A stretch of 64,000 nucleotides of DNA from Shewanella metallivivens (GTDB lineage: Bacteria; Pseudomonadota; Gammaproteobacteria; Enterobacterales; Shewanellaceae). Positions 63,939 to 64,000 of the stretch are shown one piece after another. The notes under the pieces are model-generated. The model was not told the origin of the DNA. It was given only the letters and a program-made list of their open reading frames with translations, and made no database searches. The translations under genes and the position numbers were made by a program. Position 1 is the first letter of the stretch, and every line of letters starts with the position of its first letter. The DNA lies in assembly GCF_028750675.1 (NCBI RefSeq), contig NZ_JAQQPZ010000002.1, forward strand, positions 373,800-437,799, given 5' to 3'.

Positions 63939-64000
63939 ACGTAAATTTTCTTATCTTCGTATCACACTTACACTATTGTTATATTTTGTATGTACGACAA

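Overview
The window looks like chromosomal DNA of a Shewanella-type marine gammaproteobacterium. The grounds are AT-rich intergenic DNA, an uptake-hydrogenase cluster laid out hyaABCD-hypFBCDEA with an FNR/EtrA-type promoter box, a multihaem c-type cytochrome, Old Yellow Enzymes, and a large TonB-dependent receptor. The species call is inference from gene content and protein character; no database was searched.

Layout. Positions 1-4.2 kb hold fatty-acid and housekeeping genes: a partial 2,4-dienoyl-CoA reductase-like SDR, a DUF2058 protein, an unknown protein, and a DmdC/FadE5-like acyl-CoA dehydrogenase behind a perfect palindromic operator. Positions 4.2-16.6 kb are one long minus-strand [NiFe]-hydrogenase operon: small and large subunits, cytochrome b, protease, a degenerate HypF paralogue, HypF, HypB, C, D, E, A, and a 55-residue His-containing membrane protein that was too short for ordinary ORF calling. 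Positions 16.9-22.4 kb carry a MscS channel, a DMT exporter, an Old Yellow Enzyme, an oversized RecX-family protein and a Bcr/CflA-type MFS pump. Positions 22.7-27.3 kb are a MacA-MacB-NodT tripartite efflux operon. A solitary octahaem cytochrome follows at 28.1-29.8 kb. Next comes a split phosphorelay (Hpt, single-domain receiver, GAF-PAS histidine kinase) at 30.4-34.0 kb.

Positions 35-44 kb are the most accessory-looking part: a CLCA_X-type HExxH protein, a short-repeat tract, a methyltransferase-helicase pair in which the helicase is a PLD-SF2-S24 fusion, a divergent HEPN protein with an Rx4H motif, an M15-peptidase-like protein, and a natural tandem fusion of two Old Yellow Enzyme domains in one 731-residue chain. 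The methyltransferase/helicase/HEPN group is the best candidate for an undescribed (possibly antiviral) system. The double OYE is the clearest unusual enzyme architecture.

Positions 44.5-55 kb hold a beta-hydroxyacid dehydrogenase, a TonB-dependent receptor with inverted-repeat operators, a GST, a YkgJ-type cysteine cluster protein, a U32 protein related to RlhA, the ABC-F ATPase YbiT, and a truncated redoxin remnant. The last 9 kb carry an SBP-PAS-GGDEF-EAL protein with a broken GGDEF motif, a VF530-family protein, and a microcompartment-free ethanolamine module (permease, EutB, EutC, divergent EutR-like AraC regulator).
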